Source: Symbiobacterium sp.
Lineage (GTDB): Bacteria > Bacillota > Sulfobacillia > UBA995 > UBA9673
Direction: 5' to 3'
Assembly (NCBI GenBank): GCA_020725405.1
Contig: DYFB01000002.1
Coordinates: 1-33,680 of the forward strand
DNA: 33,680 bases
Shown: positions 33,034 through 33,680 of the stretch, one piece after another
Numbering within the stretch: the first letter of the stretch is position 1
Layout: each line of letters starts with the position of its first letter
Translations under genes and position numbers: made by a program
Notes under the pieces: model-generated
The model's database searches: none
Seen by the model: only the letters and a program-made list of their open reading frames with translations
What the model was told of the DNA's origin: nothing

Positions 33034-33492
33034 ATGAGCGGCGAGACGTGGCGCGTCAGCCAGGCCGAGTTCGACGTCAGAACGGGAAAGCGGCGCGCTT
33101 TCGTGGACATCACCCCGCAGGTGTCCGAGGCCGTGCGGGTCTCGGGGATCGAGACCGGTGTCTGCCACGTCTTCGTCCAGCACACCACGGCCGGGGTGAC
33201 GGTCAACGAGAACGCCGACCCCTCGGTGGCCCTGGATATCCTCCGCCGCCTGGAGACCCTCGCGCCCGACGACGCCCCCTACACTCACGGCGAGGGGAAC
33301 TCGCCGGCCCACGTCATGGCCTCTCTCGTCGGATCCTCGGCGATTCTGCCCGTGACGGGCGGAAGCCTGGCCCTCGGACGGTGGCAGGGCGTCTTTCTGG
33401 CTGAGTTCGACGGACCCCGACCGAGGCGGGTCCGGGTCACGGTGAGCGGGGAGGGGCGCGCGATGATGGAAGAGAAGGGGCGCGGACGATGA
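33034..33492 (+). CDS. yjbQ: YjbQ family protein (UPF0047)
   Basis: The 152-residue product has the hallmark stretches of the YjbQ/UPF0047 family: [42 protein letters not shown], and [16 protein letters not shown]. The family is a small beta-rich fold with conserved histidines that may bind metal. Some members show weak thiamine-phosphate synthase activity in genetic tests, but the cellular role is unsettled. The ATG is six bases after GGAGG, and its stop overlaps the sirtuin start as ATGA. It is unrelated in function to the urocanase cluster as far as can be seen. Confidence 0.93.
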   Translation: MSGETWRVSQAEFDVRTGKRRAFVDITPQVSEAVRVSGIETGVCHVFVQHTTAGVTVNENADPSVALDILRRLETLAPDDAPYTHGEGNSPAHVMASLVGSSAILPVTGGSLALGRWQGVFLAEFDGPRPRRVRVTVSGEGRAMMEEKGRGR

Positions 33493-33680
33493 CGAGAGAG
33501 GCGGAAGGGGCCGATATCCTCGCCGCCCTCGTCGAGCGCTGCCGGCCGGTGGTGGTCCTGACCGGGGCCGGGGTGTCGACCGAGAGCGGCATACCCGACT
33601 TCCGAAGCCCGGGCACCGGGCTCTGGACCTACGTCGACCCCATGCGGGACCTCTCGGCCACGGCCCTGAAGACCCGCCCC
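33489..33680 (+). CDS. NAD-dependent protein deacylase (sirtuin), C-terminus cut by window edge
   Basis: Only the first 64 codons are in the window. They contain the sirtuin NAD+-binding opening [20 protein letters not shown] followed by [10 protein letters not shown], where the Ala-Gly-Val and Asp-Phe-Arg elements contact NAD+. Sirtuins remove acetyl or other acyl groups from protein lysines using NAD+. The ATG overlaps the yjbQ stop as ATGA, so the two genes are translationally coupled. The catalytic histidine and the zinc cysteines lie beyond the edge and cannot be checked. Confidence 0.92.
   Translation, partial: MTREAEGADILAALVERCRPVVVLTGAGVSTESGIPDFRSPGTGLWTYVDPMRDLSATALKTRP

Overview
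This is a GC-rich stretch of bacterial chromosome, almost fully coding, with tightly packed genes that often overlap by 4 to 17 bases (ATGA, GTGA and TTGA junctions). Start codons are frequently GTG or TTG, and strong AGGAGG-type ribosome binding sites precede most genes. The paired MetF/MetV one-carbon proteins, a lipoprotein-type ABC binding protein and the strong Shine-Dalgarno usage suggest a high-GC member of the Bacillota or a similar anaerobe-related lineage. That assignment is inference. I saw no rRNA, tRNA, insertion sequence, phage gene or CRISPR array.

Left block (1-7703, all minus strand). A FadR-type GntR regulator with a clear TGGT-N3-ACCA operator heads what looks like one catabolic operon. 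Its genes encode an HMGL/isopropylmalate-synthase-like enzyme, a 32-residue membrane peptide, a sodium:solute symporter, MetV, MetF, a DUF362 protein and a DapA-family aldolase cut by the window edge. Divergently, 7960-10766 (+) encodes a GlcD/GlcF-type flavin and iron-sulfur 2-hydroxyacid dehydrogenase pair.

Middle block (10821-19196, minus). This is a histidine-utilisation operon without histidine ammonia-lyase: urocanate hydratase (HutU1), a HutG/agmatinase-family ureohydrolase, glutamate formimidoyltransferase (FtcD) and imidazolonepropionase (HutI). It runs without a break into a MoxR ATPase, a CoxE-like VWA protein and a metallo-beta-lactamase-fold hydrolase.

Right block (19532-29121, minus). 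A second operon encodes a branched-chain-amino-acid-type ABC importer (LivKHMGF), a CaiB/BaiF CoA-transferase, an acyl-CoA dehydrogenase, a second urocanate hydratase paralogue (HutU2) and an EamA exporter. Divergent from it (29545-32835, plus) are a third urocanate hydratase paralogue (HutU3) and an AraC-type response regulator. The window ends with a YjbQ-family gene and the start of a sirtuin gene.

The most interesting signal is three urocanase-family genes within 14 kb, two of them diverged in highly conserved motifs. One of the two is operonic with a CoA-transferase/acyl-CoA dehydrogenase pair and an importer. I infer a CoA-dependent route for imidazolepropionate or another modified imidazole side-chain acid: uptake, CoA activation, desaturation to a urocanate-like acid, hydration, then HutI and FtcD/HutG to glutamate. 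Every enzyme class needed is in the window, but the substrate is a hypothesis.
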